From the NCBI RefSeq assembly GCF_029227915.1, contig NC_079889.1:994001-1058000 (forward strand): DNA of 64,000 bases. The letters are read 5' to 3'. The translations under genes were made by a program, and so were the position numbers. A model generated the notes under the pieces. The model was not told the origin of the DNA, ran no database searches, and was given only the letters and a program-made list of their open reading frames with translations. This document shows, one piece after another, positions 12,886 to 24,170 of this stretch (the stretch's first letter is position 1; every line of letters begins with the position of its first letter). This stretch comes from Hydractinia symbiolongicarpus. Lineage: Eukaryota; Cnidaria; Hydrozoa; Anthoathecata; Hydractiniidae.

Positions 12886-13621
12886 TATGCTTATAAGCGT
12901 TATTCTTATAAAAAAGAGAGTGTATATTCTTGACAAAGATTGCTTAAGAATAATCAATTTAAGTGCAAATCTGTTACTTTGTCGACATATAACTTTTTAC
13001 CATAATCCAAATGATTATGCATTTTAGTTGGACTTTTTTCAATTTAATTTAACAGGAGGGCTGGGCGAAAGGTCCCTGCGGCTAGTTCGACTGCGCATAA
13101 CTTTTGTCGGACACGTTATGAGTGCTGAAATTTTGTGAGTTTAAACTATTATTGGGGTTTGTGATGAAAAAAATAATATTTTTATACTTTGCGGGTGGCA
13201 TTGCCTTTATAGTTTTGAAAAGACCTGACATTGATGTACTGTAAAAGAGTGTTGTAAAATGTTGTAGGTTAATACATCTTTTATTTTTACCATACCGCCC
13301 TGATTAGTTTATTAAAAGAGTACAAAGAAGGAGTATTTTACCCTATCTGCTTTTGTGAAGTAATAATACAAGTATTAACCCCGTAATAACTGTTTATGAG
13401 GGTAATACCTGAGAAGTATGACAGATGTCAATATTGGCAGGTATTGCCCGAAATAAACAATTATTATATGGATTATTATTCGGCTACTGCATTTTACGAC
13501 AAGAAATATAACATTATAAGCAGGATGTAGAAACCATGTCTGTATAAAAAATATTCCCATATGGAACGTACATTCGAACTAAAAATATATATTTTTTTAA
13601 ATCAAAATCGTGTAAACATTG
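12886..13621. other. Intergenic; no gene seen
   Basis: AT-rich sequence between two transposons. A short GC-rich stretch (13055-13100, ggctgggcgaaaggtccctg) may be a repeat edge. No coding or RNA feature is visible. Confidence 0.4.
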
Positions 13622-14077
13622 CCGTATTCTCTCTATTTAACGCCCACTCTCTATTTAACGCCCCTATCCAATAAATGCCCACCCTAAAACATCAAAAAGC
13701 ATATTAAACGCCCCTCTCTATTTAACGCCACTCTCTAATTAACGCCCATCCCATATTTTTATGTAAAGGGAGCTTTTATTAAAATTTTACACTTAAATTA
13801 AATAAAGACAATATTTGGACGAAGTGTGTAAACGTTTAGTATTCAGGAAATGAAAAATCAGGCGTGATATTTCAATCAGTACATGCCCTACCAGTTTTTT
13901 TTATATCGGGGGACGGCGCGTAAAGAGGTCCTGAGGACGAGGTTGCGCTTTCCAAAGGAAAGAAAATTTATTACTTGAAAATTTAAGATTTAATAAACGC
14001 TCACTCTCCAATTAACACCCACCCTAAAATCTCAAAAAGTATTTAAACGCCCGGGGCGTCAAATAGAGAGAATACGG
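13622..14077. mobile_element. MITE with TTTAACGCCC internal repeats
   Basis: The outer ends are inverted repeats (ccgtattctctctatttaac and the reverse complement at 14054-14077). The motif CTCTCTATTTAACGCCC or a close variant recurs at least six times inside, towards both ends. About 456 bp, no ORF. Confidence 0.75.
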
Positions 14078-15353
14078 TACAGGTTTTTATTGCAGCTTTA
14101 ACAGAATTCTATGCTACCATATACAAACCTTAAACACGGTTGCTATGGTAGTGGACAATACTGCGGAATATTGTCCGCTATGACCAATGACACCAACCAA
14201 TCACATTGCGCGATTTTCTATAATATCTATGCAGCCCTTTCACCCGGGTAATATCTGTGAATATTAATAATATCAAAACTAAAGTATTGTACATGATAAA
14301 CAATGCTTGAAGATTACCTATCGAAAAATAGAAGTTAGGCTCCTATGAACCCCCTTTAAAAGTGACGAAAACATTTTAGTTTCAGGGATTGAATTATAGT
14401 CAATCTTGGAATAGGGTAATTCGAACGTTTTGCACTTTCAAATGTTTTTAAGTTCTGAACCTTCTTAAAGTCGGTAGTTCACATCACATGGCAATGGCAA
14501 TCAGAAGGAAGCACACTGAAGTTATTTTGAGAATAAAATACAATGGCCTTAAGGGAAACCAAATAAAGATGTGGCAAATCAATTTAATATTTCAGGTGGA
14601 AGAAAAACAAACAAAAGATATTCGATGCGATTTAACATTACTCATTAAAAGGAGATTGGTTCAAAATAACACACATAGGAGAAGTTAAATGAAGGCTTGT
14701 TTAACTGGTTTAAATCAATGCAATTACCGTCTTTTTGTCAAAACATGATTGTAATGTTTATTTAAAGATAAGTATAAATGGTTCTACAAACACCTCGTTC
14801 TTTTATTTGGCCTCAATGGGTAAGATAACTAATACAAAGCCCCTTACCAAAGCTCAAATTGCTATAATCCTAAAACGCATGTAATTCGAAAATTCTGAGC
14901 CACTGTAAATATTCGAATTTACAGGAATTCAAGCATATCTGTAGAAGAACCTGTTGTATTTTCTGATAATAAATAAAATTCCATATTTTCAAGTAAGGAA
15001 CTTTGTTATGACCATACCGAAGAATTTTTTAGATTTAAAATCATCGCAAAATGTGACTTACTATGCCACGAGAAGTGCTAATGGTTTCTACACTTCTGTG
15101 TCAGCCTTATAAGAATAAAATAACTATGCCATTTACCTGTTCACGAAACTGGTGACGGTATATTTGGTACCCAAACTAATGGAAGTCGTAATTAAGATTA
15201 AAGGATAAAAATACAAAAATAACAAAATAATTTTCTATTTCACATTCTTTAACACGACTATTAAATTCATACAATTTTGGGTTGTTTCTTCATTAAATAC
15301 TTATAAAATGAAATCGAACGATTTTCCCTAAAAATAGAAGTGCACGGTCTTTA
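14078..15353. other. Intergenic; no gene seen
   Basis: The GC-richer patch at about 14090-14250 could be a repeat remnant. No exon similar to the last two tiny exons of the + NOS copy was found here or up to 15866. Confidence 0.4.
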
Positions 15354-15494
15354 AGCTGATATCCGCTAGGCGGAATAATCCGTACGGAGCGCGATAATTA
15401 AAGATTTTGATTGGCTGATGGAAATTTCTGCCGCCAACCAAATGCGGAAAATTAAACTGCTTAGAATATTCCGCCTGACGGAGATGAAGCTAAT
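15354..15494. mobile_element. MITE with AGGCGGAATA inverted ends
   Basis: agctgatatccgctaggcgg at the left is matched by the reverse complement of the right end (tccgcctgacggagatgaag), with a few mismatches. About 140 bp, non-coding, just downstream of the - strand NOS 3' end. Confidence 0.6.
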
Positions 15495-15862
15495 CCTATA
15501 TACACGACATAATGCGAAGCTGCGGGCAGTGCAAGTATGATCTTTTTAAATAATGTGGTTGCTAATAAATTTGACCGAATATTTTTGTGACATGGAAATT
15601 TTACAGTTTTGAAATTTCAATTCGTCCAAAGTGATAAAAACTTATACAAACATTTGATGCAGATTACAAAATAATATACTCACAAGCATTGGGATACTTT
15701 TTGTCCTAAAAAGTGATTTAATAATCAGAAGTTAAGTATAGAATGTATGAAATTAGAGCATGCTCACAGCTTTATTTTATTCTGGGAGCTCTATGTTCAC
15801 TAAATGCAACTTCAACATCAATACGATAAAAATAAGTATGTAAAACTGCGATACAAACGTGT

Positions 15863-18800
15863 TTACCTTTGGACTGCTTGTCTCACTTTGGTTGTCACTT
15901 CTTTGTGTTTCAATGTAACTCCGAATATATCTTCATGGTATCGACCGTCACTCTAAATAAGTTTGGTAAATTTGCTACATTAAGCCATTGGTACCACGCT
16001 ACTAAACTAGATCTGGCTCATTTTTCCTGCTTTTGTGTCCAACTTCATTTCGTGAAGCAATTTACATTCAGGAAAGTGAAAGCAGGGGTGTACATTGATG
16101 AAAAAACCCACTTTTTGTTACTATTTTAAAAATTATATGAAAAGCCAAATCTATGCTATGCACCTTCAAAGTGTTCACAAAATGTTTGGCTTCGTCGTAG
16201 GTAAAAGCCAAATAGTCCTGCACTAACTCTTCCATTGTTTTGTTTACAGCTGCTGCCATAGAGACATCGCCACAAACATATAAATGTCCACCTTCTAACA
16301 CTAGTTTCATGACCTCGATGCCATGTTGTTTGATCAGATCTTGAACGTAAACCTACACGTGATACAGTCACTGTTAACATTGCTAAAGGAACAAAGGATG
16401 GAATAAAAATGAAAAGCAGTGACAGGTAACACGAAGTATAGGGTGCGTACCTTAGCTACATCTGGTTCTCTTGAGAAAGCAGTCAAACTTTTCTTAAAGA
16501 TACCTTTCTTTAATGCTTCGTCTCGTTCATTATGATAAATATTATCCATGGTAGAGTTGCGACATCCGAATAAAAGAAACATATTTCGTTCTTTGTTATT
16601 GTTTTCTTTGTCATAAATAGCTTGCTGCCAAAACCCTCTAAAGGGAGCAATGCCAGTTCCAGGTCCAACCATAATTATAGGCACAGAAAGTGAACTTGGA
16701 AGATGAAATCGAGGCGCACTAAAAATGGAAAAATTATAAGTTCATTTTCCTATTCTTTACTTAAGTTTGGGTTATTGGGGAATTATAAACTAAAATCCAC
16801 GGGTTAGCCTGTTCTTTTTATACCGCATTTATACCGCATTGCTCCTCGCTACTTGAGGTACTATTTTGCGTGACAGACGGACAGACGTATACGGTTATTA
16901 TAATATAGATTCATAATGTTAAAACCACATGAAGCACAACACTTACGCTCTGATGTGACATGTCACCTGGTCTCCTTTTGTCAATGAATGCAAATACAAT
17001 GAACAAACACCATAATGTGTTTTTTCTAAAAGAGTAATTTTAGCCAGATTATTTGAAATTATGTTAAACTAATATATTAAAAGTAGTGACTATTTTGCCA
17101 TTTTAAGTTCAAATTTAACTAGAAATGGTATATTTGTTGACAGCCGGCTAGAATTCATAAACATACTTTTTAGATGTTTCCAAAAACGTTTTGCCATTAT
17201 GAAGTATATCAAAAAGTTTTGAAAAAAAACGCTTACTATGAATCATGTAGGACACCAATGCAACAGTCAAATGCACTTGATTTGAAAACATGTCTGGTGA
17301 AGATGAGATGGAGTAAAAACGCTAAGGATATAAACAAATAATGAAATTGATCTTATTGGTAGTAACGAGAATTTAGAACTTTCCCTTTGATTCAAGAAAC
17401 ACAAGAAGTAAATGATGTTAAGTATTAAAAAAATACGTTTTCATCTTACATGCATATCAAAGCTATTTAAGACTTTAGTCCCGCTTATATGCAATTGCAG
17501 TACCTACTAAATGCAAGATCTTACTGGTTTTAACACTGGTAGCTGATTCAGTAACATAGTAAGATCAATCTTTGCAGATGGAAATTCGGCAAACACTTCA
17601 CAAATGTTGGGATATCGTCGATATTTCCAGTTCTCGTACAAATCGTTATTCTAAATGTAAGAAACAAAATGGTTAAACTACAAGGAATTACACAAACTAT
17701 CTAAAAACACTATTGTCTATTCTGTAAGACGGGTAAATAATGACATACTGTAACAAGTTGGTGCAATCTTCTCATTTCACTTTCATCAGTACACGTCTCT
17801 TTCAACAATGCCAACAGCTTAGTTGAAGGCGGGGTAGTAATGTCCACATAATGAGTAAAAATTTCTCGAAGACTGCAGGGCATTGGAAATTTATCAACAG
17901 ATTCCCATACACCTTCTAAACGAAACACGTGTTTCCTGTAAATAATTCTGACTGTTTGATCATAGGCATTATGATTTAATTCACTAACCATTATTTTTTT
18001 TCTGCAGATATATAGGAATGTCAAAATCCATATCACATTTTGAAAGTTCAAGTAGTGTTTGAACGAGTCTCTTGTTGTTACATGGATAGACAGAAAGATG
18101 ATCTCCAGGTTGATAAATAATACCCTCTGAATTTGAAGAATCCAATTTAACTAGATCAGTTATGCGTCTGAAAAAAAAGTAGAAAATTTTTAATGACAAA
18201 AATCTGGGAAAGTGTTTGAAAGACGAATCAATATCATACCCAGATTTGGGTGATTGTAAATTTTCCACCGAGATTGCTTTTGTCGTGGTAATTTTGCGAC
18301 GATGTAATTTTGATAAACCTAAAATATTAATGCATGTAAACAAAGTTCAAAGTATTATAATTTCTTGAAATGCATTAAACATATATATTAACTCAGCGGC
18401 GGTTGTATTTAAATAGTACCTTTTAAGACGATGCCTAATTATATTCTCTGTATAAAATTTTGACACACACATGCATTTTTTTCACTGATGTGTTAAAATT
18501 GGTATACCTTTCAATACTTCAACTGATTTTTCTTTTTCTTTTGCTTTTACGATTTGAAATAGACCTTCCTGCCAGTCTGTAACAGATTTCCAAATAGCCA
18601 TCGCTGAAGGAGTGTGGATTGTCACATCGACCACAGAGAACAGTTCGCACGCTACCTGTAAGAATTCAATTTCTACATTTACCTATCAATTTCTACATTT
18701 ATCTATTAAATTCTACATTTATCTATCAAATTCTACTGCTTCTATCTGAATGAAAGAATTTCTTTTCTTTGGAAGTAGACTCAATTTAGGTGAAAATCAC

Positions 18801-21800
18801 TGTTCACCCTCAGTTGTAAATGAGAAAAGTCTCTTTTCTGATATCAAAAATTTGTACAGACGTCTGTTCTATTTTTATTGACCTAGTTTTCCTTTAACAT
18901 GTTAATGGTAACAATATTGTGATCAGATTATTTAGATCTTTTCGTAATAGGGAAAAAGTAAAAGTGGAAATGTCAAGCCTATACCTTATATAGAACAAGT
19001 CCCTGAAAATAAATGGAACGACGGGTGTGTTAAAGTTAACCCATAAAAGAAGTTTTGGTTAATATGCGGAATAATAAAAGGATATTCAATATACCTGAAA
19101 ACAAGCTCTTGCCCACACTTTGAAAGTCTCTTCCTGCCCATTGAGCTCATCACCTTCTCCAGTAGAAAAGATTTCTTCACCACCAAGATTTTTAATGTAT
19201 TTACCCAAACCTTTTCCAAATGCACAAAAGTGTGGATAGGCTCTCGAGCCAAGTGCAAAAACTGAGTATCTAGGTACAAGATAATAATGTCTGTTTTTTG
19301 TTTTTCTCGTACATGCTAGCATTTATGTTTGGAAAGATACAAGCGAAAAGCTTACTTTACATTGGTTAATTTGTCTTCGTTAACTTTCCTATAACAAAAA
19401 CGTTTGATAAGCTTACTTATCACTAAAAATAAGGAAATTTTTGTTGTTCACCTTACCCTCCTGCTGCTAATCTCTTTAATTTTTCTTCGAAGTCCTAAAA
19501 AAAAGTTTATTTAGGTGTTGATCTAGCTTTTAAAATAAAAGTTACAAAGTCATGAAAGAATTCTCCACGTCGAGGGAATGAATGACTTGTTATTAAATGA
19601 TAAATGTATAGTGAAATGGTAATGTTCAACCGAATCAAAAACTAGTATTTATCTTTAACCAGCAGCGTTGAATGTTTAATGCCGAGTGGTGCATATAGAA
19701 TCTACTTACCTTGCCATTATCAGGTGCTTCACCATTTCCAAATGTACTAGCTATTATAAACAGACATTGTTCGTTTTCAAGGTCAGCAAACTTGTAATTA
19801 TCCATGCACAACATTTTAGAATCAAATGCATGTAAAAATAATTCATTTAACATTGTTGCATATTCTTCAGATTTCCCAGTTTCCGTGGCGTACAATATTG
19901 TTACTTTGTTTCGTCTAGCGAGTGTATTCTTAAAAAGGTCACTTGTAAATTTTACGGCACTAAATGAAAAGCACACGATACAAGACTTTGTTATTGATTA
20001 TTATAGCGTCAGCATTAGCAATTGTAATCTACGATTGTACCTAGCCACCTCTTTAAACGTTTTCTTTACTTGATTTTTCTTTTTATTTGTTACAGGAAAA
20101 TATTTCCATGGATCCACTTGATACTCATACGATGGCCTCATCTTATAATTTAACATTTCCTAGAACAATATAAACGGCGATTTTAGCGTGACTAATAATG
20201 TTCAGATAATTTATAAACAATGTTCGACACAATCATGATGATAGATAGGAAAAGCATTAATGAATGAACAAGTATTTATCTACACTCCTCATAAAGTTAC
20301 TAACCTGATGGAAGACAGCTGTTGCAGAACCAGATATTGGAGGAACAATCCATATCCAATCAGATGGACAACCTCCTCGCAATTCTTGCTAAATGTAAGA
20401 CAAGAAACTACTTTTAAAGGGCTCAGTGAGCTTCACAGATTTTCTCCTTACGATGCTTCAAAACTAACGTCACTTCCGTATACCTTATTGGTGAAAAAAA
20501 TGTTGGTTAAAAGTGACGAAATATTTGACAGGCAACGAAATTTTTAACCTGACGAAATAAAAGGCCGACAGTATCCGGCGAATATTTTTAACTGACGAAG
20601 TTTCAACCTAAACTGCTTTTAAATTAAAATTAGCGATAATAATAAAACAAAAATCAAATTTTGCATTGTAAATTAATTCATTTAGGTTTTTTAGAAAAAC
20701 AAACAAAAACTCTTTTTCTACTCGGTTAAATCATTTCGCCGGTTAAAAGTGACGAAATTTAGGCCAGGTGACAAAATTTTTAAGCGACGAAATATTTTAA
20801 GCGACGAAATAAAATTTCGACATTTTCACCAAAAGATAGAAGATGCGTGTTGCCTCTACTACACACTACTAATCTTTAATATGCAAATTCTTTCCAAATG
20901 TAAAATGTGAAATGCATTAATAATGGTGCTTGTCTATAATAACTTGATCGTACAGATTTTTATCTGTACGATCAAGTTAATAAGTAGAAGTTTGTTATCA
21001 TTGTGTTGCCAAAGTTACTTCATTTTTTTAATGTTTCATAAATACATCGAATTTGTTTTTTCGTGCATAAATATTCGTGCTTTCCTTAGCACGACTTAGG
21101 ATTCCACTTGAGACAGAGAAATTACGATAATTAACATAGACGTTAGTCGTGAACCCAAGAGAAGTAAGTCGCCCAGAGACAGACAAAACATGGCTTATAT
21201 TGTAGAAACATAAAAACCCACTTCATTTTTTAAATGCTTCATGAATGATTCAGATGATGCATGATGGTCAGCAATGGTTACACCAGCACTCTAAACGATA
21301 CATATTGATACATGTTGAAACATATGCAAAGTTGGGAAAAACAAATGTGATGTTGGAGGAAAAATATGTGATGTTGGGGGGAAAATATGTAAAGTTGGGG
21401 AAAACATATGTGAAGTTGGGGAAAACACATGAAAAGTTCGACAAAAGCATATGCAATTTCAGGGAAGCATAATAAATTTAATAAAAGTGGCTAACTCACA
21501 TTGAAACTATGCAACACAGCCTTTGTAAGTTCCAACAAGGCGGTATCTTTCCATAACGTAACATTATTTGATGTATCTAAACCAATACTATCAGCTACAG
21601 GCTGAAAACGAAAACAAAATATCAAGTTTACAATAATATATAGTACATTTAAAATATAAATTTCAAATGTTGTAGCAAACTACCCCTCAGTGTTTCATTT
21701 TAAATTAATGTTTTACCTTTAACAAGTTATATCGGTCTTTGTCAGAGAAATTTCTTGCGCCAATTTCTGTAGCCATATACCTTAAAATAAAAATAATACA

Positions 21801-24170
21801 GTGTAATAAAATAAAGAAATAATAAATAGCAACATAGTTGATGTGGGTATTTGCATTCTGATGTCACGACGAAACAAAGGTAAACGCATACCATCCATTA
21901 AATGGAGCAGCAGTAAACTCCAAACCACCACAGTCCAACGCAATATTTGCAACAGCTGGTATACAATACCATTTTAAGTTCATTTCATCAATTTCCTTGT
22001 AACTAAAACATGGATAAAATCATACAAATGACCATCGCTATACAGGAGATTCTTAGTAAAATCAAGCCTGGATTTTTTGAAAATACTTACACTGGATGTG
22101 AAATTTTCACTTCCATCACATATTCTTCAGGTATTTCAAAGCATTCTGGCAGTTCACCATTGGCTTGTAAGATTAAAGGCAGCACATCAAATCTTGTTCC
22201 CTTGCCAAGCCAACCAAGTTGTTGCGCGATCTAAAGTTAGAGTAAAAACGTAAAAGAGTCTCCTAGAATGAGCAAGATGCTAGGTTTTACACTTTTATAT
22301 AGTTTCCTTTTACCTCCGTGAGCTCCACACTAGCCGGGTCTCCTATCACAGTTCCATCTTCTTGTTTATATCCTGCGTATCTGACAAGTTGACCATTCCA
22401 AATGCGGAAATCCTTTTTTCGTGCTGATCGATGTGGAAATATCGATATCGTTGATCTATGATTAAAAATGGGTTTTTGCATCATTTTATATAGTACGGTC
22501 CTCTAATACGCCAATATAAATTTGATACAATGAAATAAATACTGTTTTCATATATATAGGTATACATACTGATATTTTTGATCTAAAAGCAGAGCTTTTT
22601 ACTCTCATTTCATACCGTCAAAAAGTATTTCTAATAAAGACACACGTCAGAGTGAGCACGCCTATATAAACGTCATTCACTGACACAAATACTGTTTTTT
22701 GATAATCGTTATGAATAATGAAGTTCGTACATGGTGTATTAAATACAACAATACCTTAATTTTCCTTTGTTGGTTGCATATTTTATATGCTCCAAAATGC
22801 ATTCAAACATTTCCCTTGCCGTACTAACATGGCGACAATCAAATAACTATAACATACATAAATACAAACAAGGGTTAAGTAAAAGATTGGAGGACGAGAT
22901 ATTAGTGAGCAATTCTAATTCTCTTTGGTGTTCGTATGCCAATTTCATAGTTTTATTCTCTATTAAAACAAGAGAAACACCATACCGTTAATTTTTTCCA
23001 TTGTATTCTGCCAATGCATCTTGGCGCATTTCTCCAGGCTATGCGCGCACCAAAATTTAATTCATTCGTGGTCATATGATATGTTTCAGTCTCTTCAACT
23101 TCTGATAGAACTTGAGCGACCCGATTCTGATGATCTTCACTGTTCTCACTGAGATAGAGGATAAAATAAGGTGTTCTGCAAGGCAAGTATTAAGTAAATT
23201 GTCGAAAAAAAGATTCAATGAAAAGGTTCAATGGAACTTTAGTGACAAGTAACCACATCATGCTACAGCTCAACTATGCTACTTGATCATTGAAAACCTT
23301 CAAAAATTACTTCAAATTCTTACAAATATCAGATCTATGTAAACATACCTGTCCAAAGAATTGTAATACTGCCTTAAAAAATCAATGGCTTGTTCTTTCG
23401 TGTCTTCCTTTGGTCTCATATCACCTGGAATTCTTTTTGGTCCTGCTTCTCCACCGTATGGATACATGATAGACCCAACACATCGCGAACCTGTGCAATG
23501 AGTTTTCTGTAAAAAAAAAATTGAAATTAGAAAATTATTTTTCTCGATAAAATGTCTGAATCTTAAGTTACTTTGATCATCTGAAGAAAGGAAAAAAGAA
23601 TTCGATTCCTGAAACCAGTTACAGGACAGCATACGACTTAAAGCAGAAAATTAATAAATCACTTAAATGATGAATCAAAAAATTAACAAGCGCAAATAAA
23701 CCGCAATTAAACCGCAAAAATCAAGTCGTGCAATATTTCGTACGCGAAATATGTTTGAGACGTTTCAATACACTTAGCGCTACTTTCAACGTTAAAAGTA
23801 CTACACAACATAAAATATTTTGTAAGAACACGACTTAAGAACATGAAAGGAAACATATCTCACTCACCACAGCTTCTTTGTGTAAAGTATCAGCTTTTGT
23901 TTCTTTGCTAGTCACATTGGACAAAATAATCGGTTTCCTTGGACACTTAGATTCATTTTCGTTATGACTACTGAATTTTCCGTATGTATGGTCATTTGTG
24001 TTAACATTTGTATGACCGTTCGCGTGACCGTTCGCGGAACCATTAGCGCTACCGTTTGCGTTGCCGTTTGCGTGACCGTGGGCGTGACCGTTGGCGTGAC
24101 CGTTCGCATTACTATTTGTGCGAACGTTTGTTGCATCATTGGGTGTCTTTTTCTTTTTTAAATTCTCCAT
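15863..24170 (-). CDS. NOS: Nitric oxide synthase, complete gene, convergent paralogue
   Basis: Exons in transcript order: 23868-24170, 23349-23506, 22986-23175, 22755-22846, 22314-22455, 22091-22230, 21892-22002, 21717-21780, 21500-21601, 20305-20388, 20041-20159, 19710-19959, 19457-19494, 19356-19388, 19095-19269, 18508-18655, 18240-18318, 17989-18167, 17749-17951, 17525-17650, 17237-17321, 16947-17025, 16451-16718, 16164-16352, 15867-15952. They give about 1148 residues, close to inducible NOS length. Order: His/Asn/Gly-rich N-terminus without PDZ domain; zinc CTGSRC (Cys105, Cys110); haem thiolate Cys207 in [14 protein letters not shown]; arginine-anchoring Glu370 in [22 protein letters not shown]; calmodulin-binding segment; FMN, FAD and NADPH domains. 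The frame stays open if the intron between 17989 and 17951 is only 37 bp. I found no counterparts of the other copy's last two tiny exons; an in-frame TAA at 15863-15865 and an AATAAA near 15775 suggest it ends after VRQAVQR. Confidence 0.93.
16795..16911 (+). mobile_element. Short CTAG-family element fragment in NOS intron
   Basis: Contains aaaatccacgggttagcctg, ataccgcattg and gacagacggacagacgtatacgg followed by tattataatatag, the shared body of the short family seen at 31, 37, 53 and 54 kb. The 5' end is clipped. Confidence 0.65.
18665..18737. repeat. 21-bp tandem repeat in NOS intron
   Basis: About three and a half units of aattctacatttatctatca in an intron of the - strand NOS. Confidence 0.8.
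20505..20830. repeat. GACGAAAT-rich repeat, possible MITE
   Basis: Words such as gtgacgaaatatttgac, aacctgacgaaataaaa and agcgacgaaatattt recur at both ends of this stretch in a NOS intron, in the same orientation and with some inverted similarity. The same vocabulary occurs at 51460-52216. Probably a transposon remnant. Confidence 0.45.
20941..20978. repeat. Perfect 17-bp inverted repeat with TTTT loop
   Basis: 20941-20957 (aacttgatcgtacagat) and 20962-20978 are exact reverse complements separated by four T. It lies in the 20389-21499 intron of the - strand NOS. Confidence 0.9.
21316..21440. repeat. 21-bp minisatellite in NOS intron
   Basis: About six units of the type aaagttggggaaaacatatgt. 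An open frame through it (KLGKTYV-like) is a consequence of the 21-bp period and is not a gene. Confidence 0.85.
23978..24108 (-). repeat. In-frame Asn-Gly-His-Ala repeat in NOS exon 1
   Basis: Within the first coding exon of the - strand NOS, residues of roughly 21-62 are built from imperfect four-residue steps of the type N-A/S-G-H/N/S, encoded by a 12-bp DNA repeat (aacggtcacgcc-like). The frame is open through all units and the stretch precedes the zinc cysteines. Such a tract is expected to be disordered; the histidines could bind metal, but that is inference. Codon-level repetition means length polymorphism between individuals is likely. Confidence 0.85.

Larger units (their letters stand above)
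20305..23506 (-). other. NOS oxygenase domain exons (zinc, haem, arginine, biopterin)
   Basis: Nine exons from [14 protein letters not shown] to [13 protein letters not shown] form the oxygenase half. The CxxxxC at its start is the zinc tetrathiolate half-site that holds the NOS dimer. The AWRNAPRC segment supplies the axial haem thiolate. [29 protein letters not shown] lines the arginine site and contains its glutamate. DWIWIVPP is the pterin and dimer-interface segment. None of the hallmark residues I checked is missing, so this copy should be catalytically competent. Confidence 0.92.

Noticed and set aside
13622-14077. CRISPR-like array from the repeated ATTTAACGCCC word
   Set aside because: Spacing is irregular, the genome is eukaryotic, and the unit has transposon-type inverted ends.
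17749-17951. A frameshift making the - strand NOS a pseudogene
   Set aside because: An alternative 37-bp intron restores phase, and all other exons are intact. It is kept as a finding rather than called a break.
21245-21472. KLGKTYV-repeat protein
   Set aside because: It is a 21-bp intronic minisatellite whose period keeps a frame open.
23912-24161. Two other long open frames over NOS exon 1 ([12 protein letters not shown]- and [13 protein letters not shown]-like)
   Set aside because: They are shadows of the 12-bp coding repeat; the NOS frame alone continues in phase to the zinc-binding exon.
1-24170. One NOS copy being a processed pseudogene
   Set aside because: Both copies have the same introns with GT/AG ends, so neither came from mRNA.
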